In this document: positions 1 through 12,060 of the stretch, piece after piece
How the letters are laid out: every line of letters begins with the position of its first letter
Position numbering within the stretch: the stretch's first letter is position 1
NCBI GenBank assembly: GCA_021018995.1
Contig: CM037596.1
Location: forward strand, 69,915,367 to 69,979,366
Source: Chloranthus sessilifolius
Lineage: Eukaryota; Streptophyta; Magnoliopsida; Chloranthales; Chloranthaceae
Direction of reading: 5' to 3'
Length of the DNA: 64,000 nt
Made by a program: the position numbers and the translations under genes
Notes under the pieces: model-generated
Told to the model about the DNA's origin: nothing
Database searches by the model: none
The model's input: the letters and a program-made list of their open reading frames with translations, nothing else

Positions 1-206
1 GTGTCACCTTAAAAACTCTAAGCCAAGAAAATAAAATAACCACCAAGCATTCACTGAATCTAAGAGAAAGTGAGCCAGAAGAACATCTTGACCCGTGCGA
101 GACGCTGGTCTCTGCTTTCCTAGAAGAGGAAAATTACACACAGTACCTCCCACCTTGGAGCGACACCATTCAAGTACGCGTTCCAACCTCGAATTTCACC
201 CATTTC

Positions 207-1232
207 ATGAATACATCCGCATCAAGCCACGTCGGGTTCGATCAACAACCGACTTGCCTAATTCTCAAATTAGGAACCAATTACCTGCCTCCGCCTTTCC
301 CTCGAAATAAGGATCTCAAGAACACACAACCACCAGAGGGGAATGTGAGAGAAAGAGAAGCTAACTTGTCTCCCCCACCTCACATCATCCCTACACCAAT
401 TCTTGCACCTCAACCATTCCAACCACCTACACCGGGGGCCCATCGGCCAGGGAAAGAAACTGTGCTAGAGCTAGGACAGGAATACGACCTTCTGCAGCAT
501 CTCCATCAGATCATGGCCTAGATATCCATACTAGAACTCATCAAGAAATTGCATGACCATCACCGTTTGTTGATAAGGACACTTGAAGACACGCAAGTGG
601 ATGAGGATACGACCCTAGATGAGCTTCATCAAATCACCTCGGTCATGGTGCAACCTCCGGCGCTTACTTTTATAGATGCAGACATGCCTAAAGAGTCACT
701 CCGTGGGAGTGCGGCCCCCATATACCTTACGATCATAATTAGAGGGTTCTCTGTACCACACGCACTCGTTGACACGGGAGCAGGACTTAACATCTTCCCT
801 CTCACCATGTTAAAAATGATCAAATACACGGAGCAGGATGTTAGGCCCTCCGCACTGTCACTCATAGCTTATGATGGGTCGTGTCGCTTTGTCAAAGGAA
901 CTATCAAGCTGCAGGTTCGCCTCGGACCTGTAACGAAAGAAGTTACCTTCCACATTTCTGATTCTGCTAATACATACAATCTCATTTTAGGAAGAAAATG
1001 GCTGGGGTCAATGAAGACAGTCACATCCACATACCATCAATGCATCAAATTCCCATACGAGGACTCTATCGTCCGCATATACACTGATGTACCCCTTCAG
1101 GAGATGGATACTGATTACGCGGCGAGCATACTAATCGCTCATGACTATGTGTTGAATACGGGTCATATTCAAAAGGCTCAAATCTCTGATGAGACAACCG
1201 TTGTGGAAGTCTGTCCCCCTACCCCCTCCTAG
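207..1232 (+). pseudogene. gag-protease junction and retroviral-type aspartic protease (Tat element 1)
   Basis: A proline-rich stretch (207-521) runs in frame, through a TAG at 519-521, into a protease ORF from 549. The protease has the active-site motif ALVDTGAG, with the Asp near residue 75 of the 549 ORF, followed by LNIFPL, and later NLILGRKWLG, the usual second conserved motif of retrotransposon proteases. The segment FIDADMP just before the protease matches FSDADLP at the same place in the other Tat element of this window, which supports a shared polyprotein layout. The protease would cut the Gag-Pol polyprotein in virus-like particles. Inactive as a gene because of the stop and the missing upstream gag. 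Confidence 0.8.
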
Positions 1233-1257
1233 TTCACCCCCAACGCATCAACAAAAA

Positions 1258-1536
1258 TTAATGAGAAGAGAGGTTGACCCAGAGCTCGCCAAACTCTATG
1301 CCATCAGCCTTACCGCGACAAAAGGGTGGGACCTTATGTACCAACTTGGATACATCCCCCACACCGGACTTGGAAAAAATAAGTAAGGTCATGTAGGACC
1401 CGTTGTCCCAATGTAAATACGTGAGCACATAGGGTTAGGATACCAATCGGACGGCCCGCAAGCCGACTTATCCCCTACCTCACTAAAATGGTCTCTATAT
1501 GAACACTTCGCCTTTGGGACCACTGAGAAAGTAGAT
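1258..1536 (+). pseudogene. G-patch-like segment after the protease (Tat element 1)
   Basis: Translation gives GWDLMYQLGYIPHTGLGKNK, then a stop, then in the same frame further Gly-rich residues ending in GLGYQSDG. The spacing of glycines resembles a G-patch, a nucleic-acid-binding motif. The other Tat element has an uninterrupted version at the same site (GYQKGRGLGPKLQG, later FGLGYKP), which is the main support. It is in a different frame from the protease ORF, so there is a frameshift near 1200. Probable role is RNA binding during particle assembly; this is inferred from the motif only. Confidence 0.55.
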
Positions 1537-2540
1537 GTGCCAAAGCATAAGGAAGTGTCCTTCACTAGATCTCAAGAAGTGGAAATTGAGCAAATGACTA
1601 AAGGGTTCAACGATTTAACCAATCTAAATGACGATATTGATAAACCGCTTGAAGGAGTCAAGCCCATATTTGACACTAAGGAATTTACAGAAGAGAGGAG
1701 AGAAGAACCTCCAGATACTGACCCCCGAGTAGAAGATTGGGAATCCATTGACGACGAAGATTTTCACATAGCTGCCTTGCAAGATGGTGAAGAGCACTTA
1801 CGCTTAACATGGGAAAGAGATGATACTCCATAAGAAAACACTAACTTGTATAGCATCCGCCTCGGCCTTGGCCTTGAGGGATGGGAATGCCCTTGGGACT
1901 CCCTTTGTATCGTTTACCCACTCCAACCCCACTGTATGGCATGCACCAGCATATTAGAGCGCTTCGCTAGTTGGATCCGACACTCTACGATAAGAGAATC
2001 GAATTATTCCAACCTCGTGACCACAGACATAAGTAATGACCTACCATCTTAGCTACAGACACGAGCAGAAAATCTTGACAATCATTCGGTTGACCTAGGG
2101 GGAACACTCAGCGCGCCCTCATAGATTTTAAAGAGAAACTTGAACTAGACACTTCAACGTCCCCAGATTCCCACATCTCTAAATTGGCTCACTCTGGCAC
2201 TCGAGTTAGCAGAGCGAGCCAATTTAGGACTTCAAGCACTATCAGATCAAGAAGATGAATTCGATATTGTCTTCGACTCTAACCTAGAAGGATGGGAATG
2301 TCCTTGGGAATCCCCCTGCATTCTTCACCATTATCAACCTCGCTATCGAGCATGCGTGCTCATCCTAATGTATTATGAAGATCATGGAAAAGCACTCACT
2401 ACCCCTAAGAATCCTTTGGGAGATCTCCCTCGATGGAAAGAACAACATTGTTACAACTAAGAGGATGATAGTTCAATTGACTACGATCTTCAGAGCTTCT
2501 TCGAAGAAGAGGTGATCAATGTGGTAGAAAAAGTCTAAAC
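1537..2540 (+). pseudogene. Pol linker of unknown function with a duplicated GWECPW block
   Basis: An acidic ORF (1537-1833) is followed by broken coding sequence to about 2540. I do not recognise the protein. The notable feature is an internal repeat: EGWECPWDSLCIV near 1876 and EGWECPWESPCIL near 2290, in the same frame, each followed by a similar Pro/His-containing stretch and a Cys about 14 residues further on. The blocks are about 410 bp apart. Stops at several positions show the segment is no longer translated as one piece. Confidence 0.5.
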
Positions 2541-2942
2541 ACTAGTGCTGCCATCACCAGCGTCACTCATTCAAAAAATATCATCAAATGAGGACTCCAA
2601 AAAAAAATGCCAAATTCACAAGAAGTCTGTATTTCTAGAAGAATCGCCCGAACGACTCCAGCAGCCCTCTCGCTCCCTCCACTAGAGGAAGCAATTCTCC
2701 CGACACCCCTTAAGGCGACCGACCCTGCACCATATTTATTGTCAAAAACTAAAAAAATAAAAAAAATAGAAAACCCTAAAAATTCATAAATATAAAATCC
2801 AAAAAAATCAGAAAGCCCCATAAAAGAAAGGGAACTCATCATCGCAAACCAAATTTGTGGCCAACAATGAGACTTTTCCCCTAAGGTTTCTATCTCATTC
2901 CCTGCACGAGGACGTAAAGCATCCCAGCTCGACAATAAGCCA
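2541..2942 (+). other. A-rich break between protease and RT coding parts
   Basis: Coding similarity stops near 2540 and resumes at 2943. Between them lies A-rich DNA with short runs such as AAAAATAAAAAAAATAG. A break with the same A-rich composition separates protease and RT in the second Tat element (60248-60441). Ogre elements of the Tat lineage are known to have an intron at this place, so this may be its remnant, but I cannot identify firm splice sites. Confidence 0.35.
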
Positions 2943-3949
2943 GTGATCATACTAGATGAGATACTTCGTGACTTTGAGAAAAGAATCAATAGTCTTGACC
3001 TTCACCTAACCGAAGATCTCTTAGTCATAGATTGTACCGATGAAGGGTTACCTTTTCCAAACTTAGATCCTCAGTGTAGCAATTTCGTAGTATACGAACT
3101 TACCGAGGACGAAGAAAGAGCACCAGTTGCCGAGGAAGCACTAGACTTCCAACGGGTTATCAAGCATTTCAATGAGCAAACCCAAGCTGTCGCGGAACGC
3201 ACGGAAGAACTTAACTTTGGCACTGAAGAGAAACCCAAGAAGCTACTGATTAGCGTAACGCTCAACTCTAAGGAACGCCAACAAATTACACAAGTCATGT
3301 AAGAACACCTTGATTTCTTCGCATGGTCCTATGAGGACATGCCCGATTTAGACCCAAGTTTAGTAGAACATTGCCTCATCTTAAAAGCCGACGCAAAGCC
3401 TGTTAAGTAGAAACTTTGCAAGATGTACCCACAACCGCCCTCCAAGTTAAAGAGGAAGTCGACAAGTTACACAAAGCCAAATTTATCCGAGTTATTCTTT
3501 ACCCTATGTGGGTCGCCAATATAGTACCTATCGCCAAGAAAGACGGCAGAGTACAGGTTTTCATCAACTTCCGAAACCTCAGTCAGGCATGCCCAAAAGA
3601 TGACTTCCCACTTCCACACATTGACACTCTAGTCGAAAACACCACTGGACATGAGATGCTATCCTTTATGGACAGTTTCTCCGAATATAATCAGATCAAA
3701 TTAGTGGAGTCCGACCAAGAGAAGACTTCCTTCACCACACCATGGGGAACATACTATTATGTCATTATGCCTTTTGGGCTCAAGAACGCAGGAGCCATGT
3801 ATCAACGGGCCATGATAGCTCTCTTTCACGACATGATGCATAAGTGTGTAGAAGTTTACGTCGATGGCATATTAGTGAAGTCCCCAACACGAGTAGGACA
3901 TATTGAAGCGCTCCGACTAGTGTTACAAAGAGCCAAGAAATATCACTAA
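2943..3949 (+). pseudogene. Reverse transcriptase (Tat element 1), catalytic motif damaged
   Basis: The N-terminal lead-in (2943-3302) is followed, after a stop and frameshift, by the RT core (3416-3949). Recognisable RT blocks are ANIVPIAKKDGRVQV, INFRNLSQACPKDDFPLPHI, FMDSFSEYNQI, TPWGTYYYVIMPFGLKNAGA and the catalytic-box region VEVYVDGILVKS. Ty3/gypsy RTs have YVDD at the last site; here the second catalytic Asp is replaced by Gly, which would abolish polymerisation. The same blocks occur intact in the other Tat element (YVDDMIAKS). The reading frame breaks again at 3949, directly before the thumb. Confidence 0.9.
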
Positions 3950-4647
3950 AAATAAACTCGAAGAAATGTGTCTTCGTGGTCACCTCCGAAAAGTTACTTG
4001 GTTTTACAGTTAGCAAGCGAGGGATCAAAGTTGACCCTGCAAAAGTTAGAGCCATCCTTGAGATGTCGCCTCCCAGTAATATCAAAGAGTTACGAGGCCT
4101 AATAGGAAGATTGTAATTCATCAAAAAATTGATCTCCCAGCATTCGAACAGATGTGATCCTTTCTATGGACTACTTAAAGGAGGAACTGAGTACAAATGG
4201 GATGACCAGTGTCAGCAAGCCTTCGACAACATCAAGAAGTACCTTCTTAACCCGCCAATAGTATCGCCACTTGTCCCTGGATGACTCCTAATTCTATACC
4301 TCTCAACGAACGACAAAGCAATAGGAGAAATTCTGGGACAATATGAAGAAGACGGTAAGAGACAGAAGGCTATCTATTATCTCAGTAGGACGATGGTTGA
4401 ATACGAACGAAAATATACTTCAATGGAGAAGACTTGTCTCGCATTGGTGCGGGCCTCTATCAAATTACGACACTACTTTAGAGCACACAAAATACTAGTA
4501 CTAGCTCGAATGGACCCTCTGAAGTACGTATTTGAAAAGCCCGTAACATCAAGAAAGATTGCTTGCTAGTATATGCTCCTGTAAGAATTCGATATCACTT
4601 ACGTCACGCAGAAATCGATCAAAGGGCAAGAAATCGCTGATTACCTT
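3950..4647 (+). pseudogene. RT thumb and first (gypsy-type) RNase H, broken
   Basis: In a shifted frame the sequence continues with KKCVFVVTSEKLLGFTVS, typical of the RT thumb after the catalytic palm, then the connection and RNase H region with ILYLSTNDKAIGEILGQ, KAIYYLSRTMVEYE, SMEKTCLALV and LARMDPLKYVFEKP. These match the other Tat element block by block (YLSTTKVSMGCVLGQ, AIYYLSKKF, LARMDPLKYLFEKP). At least four in-frame stops are present. In Tat elements this domain is usually degenerate and acts as a tether-like connection, with the next domain supplying activity. Confidence 0.8.
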
Positions 4648-5199
4648 GTGAATCTCCCACTCCCTAGTGATGAACCCATACATGCATATTTTCTTGATGA
4701 GGACTTATTCATAATTCATAACGAAGAGCCCGACAAGACCTTATGGACCCTTTATTTTGATGGCGCTCTAAATCACAAAGGAAAAGGTATCGGGATAGTC
4801 TTCCTAAGTCCAAAAGGAGTTGTCATATCTAAAGCTTTTCAATTAGATTTCTCTGTCACTAATAATGTCACAGAATACAAAGCCTTTATAGCTAGACTAC
4901 GAGCAACGCTACAATTAGGTGTTAAACAGTTAAAAACCATCGGTGATTCCAAACTAGTAATTTCACAAGTCATAGGAGAATGGAAAACTAAGGAAAGGAG
5001 ACTAATATCATACCAAGAAATTGCTCAATATTTAGTAAAGAAATTTGAAGGAATCTCTTTCACGCACATCCCTAGATTAGAAAATGAGCTTGCAGATTCT
5101 TTAGCCACCTTAGCCTCGGTCATCCAAGTACCCGTCGGGCAAAGTTCTAAGACCTTCTTCATCAAAAAGTTAATAATACCCGCCCACGAGGTAGCATGA
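4648..5199 (+). pseudogene. Second, archaeal-type RNase H (aRNH) of Tat element 1
   Basis: The ORF carries LYFDGALNHKGKGIGIV (first Asp), TEYKAFIARLRATLQLG (Glu), GDSKLVISQVIGEWK (Asp) and a C-terminal ENELADSLATLAS (final Asp), so all four acidic positions of RNase H1 are visible. This second domain between the gypsy RNase H and integrase is diagnostic of Tat. It removes RNA from RNA-DNA hybrids during reverse transcription. It is one of the longest uninterrupted parts of this element, but sits between broken neighbours. Confidence 0.88.
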
Positions 5200-6602
5200 A
5201 CCGTCAAGAGAGAATTTCTCGTCCTCCCCACAAGTACAGGACTGAAAGAAGCAATCACCCCAGAAAAGCACGTTAAGACAGGAATCGAAGTCGCTATGTT
5301 CAGATTTAAAAAATCACCAACTGACGATGGACAACCATGGTATTTCAACATCTAGAACTTCTTGAAACATCAACACATCCCCTCATATGCCACGAAGATT
5401 GAACGAAAGACTATAAGGAACCGATGCACCCGATTCTGCATACTGGGCAAAACACTATACAAAGAGGCCTTCACTAAAGGAGTACTGCTACGATGTATCA
5501 CGACCGTCGAAGAAAAATATATCATCCGAGAAGCACACGCCAATGCCTGTGGCACCCACTCTAATAGACAGAGACTCACCGATCAAGTTACACGACAAGG
5601 TTACTTCTGGCCGAAAATGATCAAAGATTGCCACCTCTATGTCCAATCCTGTAAGCAATGCCAAGAACACACCACACTCATCAAAGCTCCATCAGTTGCA
5701 TTGACTACTATGACCTCGCCATGGTCATTTTCGATGTGGCCCTTCGATGTCATTAGACCTTTCACAGGCATCGTTGGGAACACTCAAAAGCACGTGTTCA
5801 TACTTAACAGCGATCGAATACTACACCAAATGGGCAAAAGCTGAATCCTATGTCAGAATCACTGCTTCACCACTCATAAAGTTTATCGTTCGAAACATCA
5901 TCACCAGGTTTGGAGTACCTAGGATGTCTGTCACCGACAACGGACCACAATTCATTACAGAAAAGACGAAGAAGTTATGCAAGAAGTACGGTATCAATCT
6001 ATGCCACTCATCACCGTTCCACCCTCAAGGCAATGGACAGGCAGAAGCTACAAATAAAATGCTAATTCGAATCCTGAAAAGCACAATAGAAATAAGCAAT
6101 AGAGCTGACTGGCCTGAACGACTACCAGAAGCACTCTGCGCCTATAGGACTTCTATTCATACGGCCACTAGCCAAACTCCCTACCTCCTTACCTACGGGA
6201 TGGAGGCAGTCCTACCATATGAGACAAGTACCATCCTTACGAATTCAACTCGATGATGAGCTCTCCTTAGACGAGAGGAGAATTACCCTACTCACGCGGC
6301 TAGAGCAAATCGATAAAACACGTCTAAGGGCAGCTGATCACGCTCAAGTATATCAGAGGAGAGTGGCCAGGACTTACAATAAGAAAGTCCTTGAACAAAC
6401 CTTTAATATTAGGGAATTAGTCTTAAAGAAAATCATGCCTTCCAAGTACGCCCATCCGAAAGGAAAACTGAAACTGAACTGGGAAGGCCCTTACATCATA
6501 ACAGCTACATACCCTGGAAACGCATACAAACTGGTGAACCAAGACGGGGAAGAACTCCCTAGCCCTTGGAACGCCATGTACCTTAAAAAATATTACCCCT
6601 AG
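5200..6602 (+). pseudogene. Integrase of Tat element 1 (zinc domain, core, C-terminal domain)
   Basis: The zinc domain is seen in EAHANACGTHSNRQ and CKQCQ (HHCC pattern, 5362-5700). The core has Asp in WPFDVIRPF, then VTDNGPQF and GQAEATNKM; exactly 35 residues lie between the second Asp and the Glu, the D,D35E arrangement. The C-terminal part (6219-6602) has KLKLNWEGPYIITATYPGNAY, the small beta-barrel that follows the core in Tat integrases, and ends LKKYYP. Frame changes near 5800 and 6240 split the gene into three ORFs. No chromodomain follows. Confidence 0.88.
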
Positions 6603-8189
6603 CCCTGTGATCGTCACATCCCGTGGTTAACTACTTATACTTATCACCCTCGTAGTCATCACGACCCATTCATTGGTCGTACGCCTTCAATTCTCAGAAT
6701 ATCCTTAGGACCTCCAATTAATCACCCAACTTTTCTCACTCGGGCAATTTGAATACAGGACTAGTGACCTACCTAACCCCTTTCAAAAGTATAAGTAATA
6801 TCTAATTCTCATTTCCCTTCCCCTGCTATTGGAGGAGACGTTAGAGCAAAAAAAAATGAAGATGTTAGGTTCAATCAAAACTCATTATTCTTGTGCTATC
6901 AGGATGCTTTCAAAAAAAATATACATTTACATATCAAAAATCGAGTGAGAGCATTACAATAAATGAATAAGTCAATGAGCTCAGGGAAGCATAAGCAGGC
7001 CGTGAGGACATCTCTGGTAACTTTACTAGAAGTGTATAAGCAAGTTGTGAGGGCATCCATGATGTCCCCATACCACTAGATGTCGTCGTAAGGTGGCGGG
7101 AGGAGGACAAACTCCTGCTAACCATGGAATATGAGATTTTGATGGTGTCGAAACATGACGAAGAGCTCGATCATGGCATCCCATATCCCCTCTAAGAAAA
7201 AGATTGTTACCTACCCCTTTTAGAAAGCATTAGATACAAATTATTCCCCGCATCACTGAGTCTTATCCCCCTCTTCTATTTTTTATTTTCGGACGATAAA
7301 TCAGAAGCCTTAGAGGATGCTCCTAGAAATAAAATTGAAAATCGCTGAATGATGACTGATGCAATCACTTACTATACCTACCATACTTATCCCTAATAAC
7401 CATGGGATAGGATGACCACCTCCCGAAGATAGACCCCTGTACAATTAACCTAGTCAAAGAGACCTTCCTAGTTCGATGACAGTACCGATCAACTTTTCTT
7501 CAAAACTAACTCACCAAATACCCTTGACTACTTATAGACCCAAAGTGCTCATCTCGAAACCCAGAAAAGCTCCATTGCATCTTGACGCTGGGGCATTTTT
7601 TTTATTAGAAGAAGAATCATATTAGAAGTGTCGGCTTGTCTACAAAGAAGATAAGAAATGACGAAGTTACCACCCAGAAAGTGCTACCGAAGATATTACA
7701 GTGCCAATCCTATCATGCTCCTACACTGGGGCATTTTTATTTATTATTATTTTTATTATTATTTCTATTTTAGCTATTTGCTTTCCCTATTGCATTATTT
7801 TCATTTTGAAAAAAAAAAAAAGAGCACATATTCATCTTTTGCTACCAGACTCCGGTCTGAGACACTTCCCCCTCTTGACAACTAGCAAGGGGGAGAATAA
7901 AACTACTGACAGCATTACTCACATGTGTAAATATGAGGCAACCTTCAACCATCACCGGGCCTGCTCAGGAAGCATCCAAGTCCCAATGACGGTCGATGGC
8001 GCTGAAGCAACTAAAAAAAAAGAAGCAAAAGTAGCAGCAAGAGATAACTAAAAGAAAAGGAGCCAATCAGGTACATCTAAACCAAAAATCTCTTTATATA
8101 TATGTCAAAATATTTTCGTTTCTTTTACACTTGTCACCAAGGGCATCCCCCCTATATACACAACACACACGTGCTAGGATACAAAAACA
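6603..8189. other. Non-coding region between integrase and antisense gene, with CTGGGGCATTTTT repeats
   Basis: No convincing protein coding. ACGCTGGGGCATTTTT near 7586 and ACACTGGGGCATTTTT near 7724 are near-identical, about 138 bp apart, each followed by AT-rich DNA. Near 7870-7895 there is a bulged inverted repeat around a purine run (CAAGGGGGAGAA). The purine run could be an extra polypurine tract, but no LTR start follows it. Confidence 0.4.
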
Positions 8190-11100
8190 CACATACACAC
8201 ACCTACTCCCTACGCTGCCGCTGGGATGGCCGAACGCTACTGTCCTCGGTATCATCAGCTCGGAGGTTCGTAGACTGGTCCTCTGAAAACATGATCCCTG
8301 CACCCGGAGTCCTCAAAACCTCTAGATGGCGAGGCCCCACCACACAACCCCCCTCACTCACCTGACCAGCGGATCGCCTCGATCGCGAATGAGAAGGATA
8401 CCTCGCAAGAACCTCACGAATAATAGAATCCTCACACGATCATGGGACGCGATCGAGGAACACCCCTCGACTCCAACCCACCGTGATGAGCCACCTATGT
8501 ATCCCCTCACTCCTCATTAGGCAATCTGCAGCCCATCTAGGGGCCTGCATCTCGCCGATCGATCCGTCTGAGCCGTCTAATGGCTCGATCCCGAGTCCTC
8601 AATGTAGCCATCATCTCAATAACCAGGTCCTCACGACTCGACGTCTCCCCAAGAATCTGTCTCGCCTCGGGGATGGCACGCTCGTGCCGCCTCTAGACGC
8701 GCCTCCTCAAACTGATGGACTTGCATAACCATGCCAAGTCAAAGGAAAACTAATATATACATGAACAAAAAAAAAAAACTTTGAAAAGAAGAGAACCATA
8801 CCAGGGCCAGCCTCTCCTCCAGGAGTCGCCCAACCGTCTCAGCAGTCACTGGATCAGCAAGAGGCACGGAAGGAACGACGAACATAGGCAGCAGCAACAA
8901 GAATAAGCAAATACATGAGAAAAATGCTATAATGACAAATAAACTAGGAACACAATAACTAAGACATACCGGAGTAGGAATAGGAATAGACTCTTGAGGG
9001 GGAGCCTCGAGACCAGAGTCCAGAACAGCCTACACAAAGAACCAAACAAACCAACATAAAACATGTCAGAACAAAATAAAGATGAAATAACCTAAATAGA
9101 ATTACACCACAAAAAAAAATACACCTAACCCTCCGGGCATAGAGAGGCAGCAGTCGCCTCCCTCACCTGAAGATCCTCGACAACCCGATGCTGAAATACC
9201 GTATCATATTAGTAAGCTACTAAGAAAGTGAAACAATGACAACCAACAAACTAATGCAAGGAAATAAACAAGATAAAATATTGAATGGAACTTACCTAAT
9301 GATCTAGCTCAGCCCGAAGTTGAGCCATCGCTAGATCCTCCCAACTGGAGGAAGCAACTGAAGATGGGTCAAACACCGGAACGGAACCTCCAGCAGCGAG
9401 CTCGGCTCTCTACGAATGACAATAAACACATCAGTTGGCAAGCTCATAATGCCAACAATTAACAAAACCTTATTTGTGAAGACACCTACCAATCAGTCAA
9501 TCTCAGATCGTAAGCTGGCCTCCACCTCTAGGCCGACCTGCTACTGACCACATAACAACTCGATCATTGTCGTCTGACGAGCAACCTCATCCTCCTTCGC
9601 AAACTGTCCAAAATAAAATAAAACGAGACACCACAACTATGTCAGAACGACCAGAAGGCCAAATTCACATAATACAAAAAAAATATAAATTAACTCACCA
9701 GCAGTCGTCGAGTCTCCGCTAGTTGAGCCCCCAACTCATCCTCCGCTGCCCTAGCCTAAGCAATCGAGGAGGCTAAAGAGTGCAGCATCTCCTCATCCAG
9801 ACGAGGAGCACATCCCATCCGCTTCATCACCCTATGGAGAGACTCTAATGCCCCCTGCACGCTCACGGTGAGATGGCCCTACTCCAACGCAGCCAACCTC
9901 TCCCTCAAGGCCAACGTCAACTCCGGCCCACCGATCATAAAAGAGCCACTCCCATGAAAGGGACATGTGAAGAGGCACCCGCCACCTAATGCACTAAACC
10001 ACCGCACATACTCCCGAGCGTCTGCCATGTCATGCGCCCCTGTAACCCTGGTCCCCCCAGCTCTAAAATCCACTACCTTAAGCGACATCCGCTCTACGAA
10101 ATTCCGGCCAGGAGGGTCGGTCATCCTCTTCGCCACTCTATGGCAAATCTCCGGAGGGACTCCCTGAGCAAGCCCCAACTGCCTTATCACTCGAGAAGTG
10201 TGGATCCTCTCCACCCTCTCAAAATAATGGACCCATATGTCCACATCAAAAAAGGGCTGGCCAGACTGAATCACTGGCACACCGGCATCCTCCTCATTCG
10301 TATATGGCCTCCAAATCACCTACAACCAAACAAACGAGCCAACCCATCAACAAAGACTCAAATCTTAAAACACCAAAATGAAAAAAAAAACTCACACATG
10401 ATGATCTATACCTTCCCCGCATGCATATCCTCAAAGAGGCCTCGCACGGTCTGAAGATCCGAAGACCAACAGCGACCCCTCAACGCCTCCCTCCACACAT
10501 GCATCCACAGAAATGTGAATGTCACCTCCAACAGAACTCCCGTATAAAGAAAAGCAGAATGATCATACGCCCAAAACTATAAATAAAAATAGAAGAAATG
10601 TTTAATAGTTACCATTAAAAGACCAAAGAAAATGAAGACATCACGACACCAATTAACTAAAACTCACCTGGATGAATGGAAGGAAACCTCTGATCAATGC
10701 GACGCCCTGTCTCTGACAGTAAAGCTGCTCATAGAGATGTGCCAATGCGGCTGCACCCCACGCATAGGTGGGGACTCGATCCAAGTCACCGAGAACCATC
10801 AAAAATAACCCAGTGATTCATCCCCGAGTCGAAGAAGAGAAGAGTACAGCACCAAGGAAGTACATCAAGAATGCTCAAAGCACCCTATTCGCAGCCAACC
10901 CCGGCTCCACTACGGGCTCCCGACCCGCCACTATCGTACAACAAGCCTCATAATTTGCCTTCACCTCTGAATGGTGCCTCGAGGGGACGAAGTCACTCGC
11001 AAATGTATCAAAAAACCAAGTGACTCGAACTACACCTAGCCCCGAGCCACTCGACCTATGCGGCACACCTAAAATATCCTCACACACCTCTAAATAATGT

Positions 11101-12060
11101 CCTGCCATCCACCCCGTAATCCGCTCAAATTCAAAACGAAGATCGTTGATACAGACCCAGTCCTCCGAAGTCGGTAACATCATGCCTACTGAAAAGAGAA
11201 GCGCCTGATGCTCCTCCCTCCACCTCTCTAGAATCGTCGCGATCAGGCCACGATCGACCTGAAAGGGCTCTAGCTTTAGGATCGATCTGAAAGAGAAAGA
11301 CACCAGCCGCGCTCGCTGGTACTCCGGCAAGGCATGGTACCAAGTATGAGACTTGGTCCATGCCGAGCTGATAGGCAGCTACGGGGGCTCCTATTTAATA
11401 AAACACAAATAATAACAGTAAGACTAACACATACCTACGACAAAAGATGAACAAATCTAAAACTAAAAGCGAGTAAAATATGACCCAAACACAATAAAAA
11501 TTTATAACAAACACACAAAACATGATAAGAATGATTGAATAGAAACGTGACCTATCTCTAGATGCTATTATGATGCATGAGTGAGCACGCAACCAAGGGT
11601 CAATGCAGGTTTGACATAAATTAGAAGGGTTTCCAGATCCTAATAAGCCTATGTCATCATCTAAGTGGCTAAGAAAATGGAAGAACTCTTACTCATGAAT
11701 GCTTACCCGGCCTTGAGTGAAGAAATCCTCCAGTGGGAAGTGTCTGCGATCTCGATGCTCCTCACCCTGGTGCTCCGCAGCTGCACCCTCAGCTCTCTCA
11801 CCCTCAAGAATCGCACCCTCAACCCTCTCACCCTCATCCTCATCGACCCCTTGCTCAATCACGAGCACCTCCTCCCTAACCCCCGACTGGTCAACCTCCA
11901 GTACCTCCTCTCTAACTACCTCCCCAACATCCACCTCCCTGGCAACGTCGATCCGAGCCTCAGAAGTCTCACCCATCTCTACCCCTAGCATCCTCTCCAA
12001 CTCAAAACAGTAATATCATGCCTACCACCACCCTTAGACTCCATCCTAGAACAAAGAGCT
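8190..12060 (-). pseudogene. Antisense multi-exon plant mobile domain (PMD) gene in Tat element 1
   Basis: Read on the - strand, exons with GT...AG borders can be traced: about 12000-11707 (Glu-rich leader), 11390-10668, 10576-10412, 10319-9699, 9603-9490, 9409-9296, 9190-9125, 9029-8970, then roughly 8890-8801 and 8760-8190. PMD-type blocks are WTKSHTWYHALPEYQRARL, DRVPTYAWGAAALAHLYEQL and IWRPYTNEEDAGVP with WVHYFERVERIHTSRVIRQ. A charged, probably coiled-coil tail follows. Several in-frame stops (for example after AANRVL and AALE) mark it as a pseudogene. PMD proteins in plants include MAIN and MAIL1, needed for transposon silencing in Arabidopsis; others travel in transposons. What this copy did is unknown. 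The antisense position explains how introns survived copying through RNA. Confidence 0.8.

Larger units (their letters stand above)
1..12060 (+). mobile_element. Decayed Tat-lineage Ty3/gypsy retrotransposon, 5' end outside window
   Basis: The order on the + strand is protease, G-patch-like segment, RT, RNase H, a second archaeal-type RNase H, integrase, then a multi-exon gene on the opposite strand. RT before integrase places it in Ty3/gypsy; two RNase H domains in tandem are the hallmark of the plant Tat lineage. Gag and the 5' LTR lie before base 1. The 3' LTR must lie somewhere in 12-18.4 kb, but I could not find convincing boundaries, so the end given is only the upstream limit of the antisense gene. 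Coding parts carry many stops and frameshifts and one changed catalytic residue, so this is an old, immobile copy. Confidence 0.85.

Noticed and set aside
7870..7900. Second polypurine tract with an LTR start for Tat element 1
   Set aside because: The purine run CAAGGGGGAGAA is not followed by a TG with recognisable LTR sequence and lies before the antisense gene.
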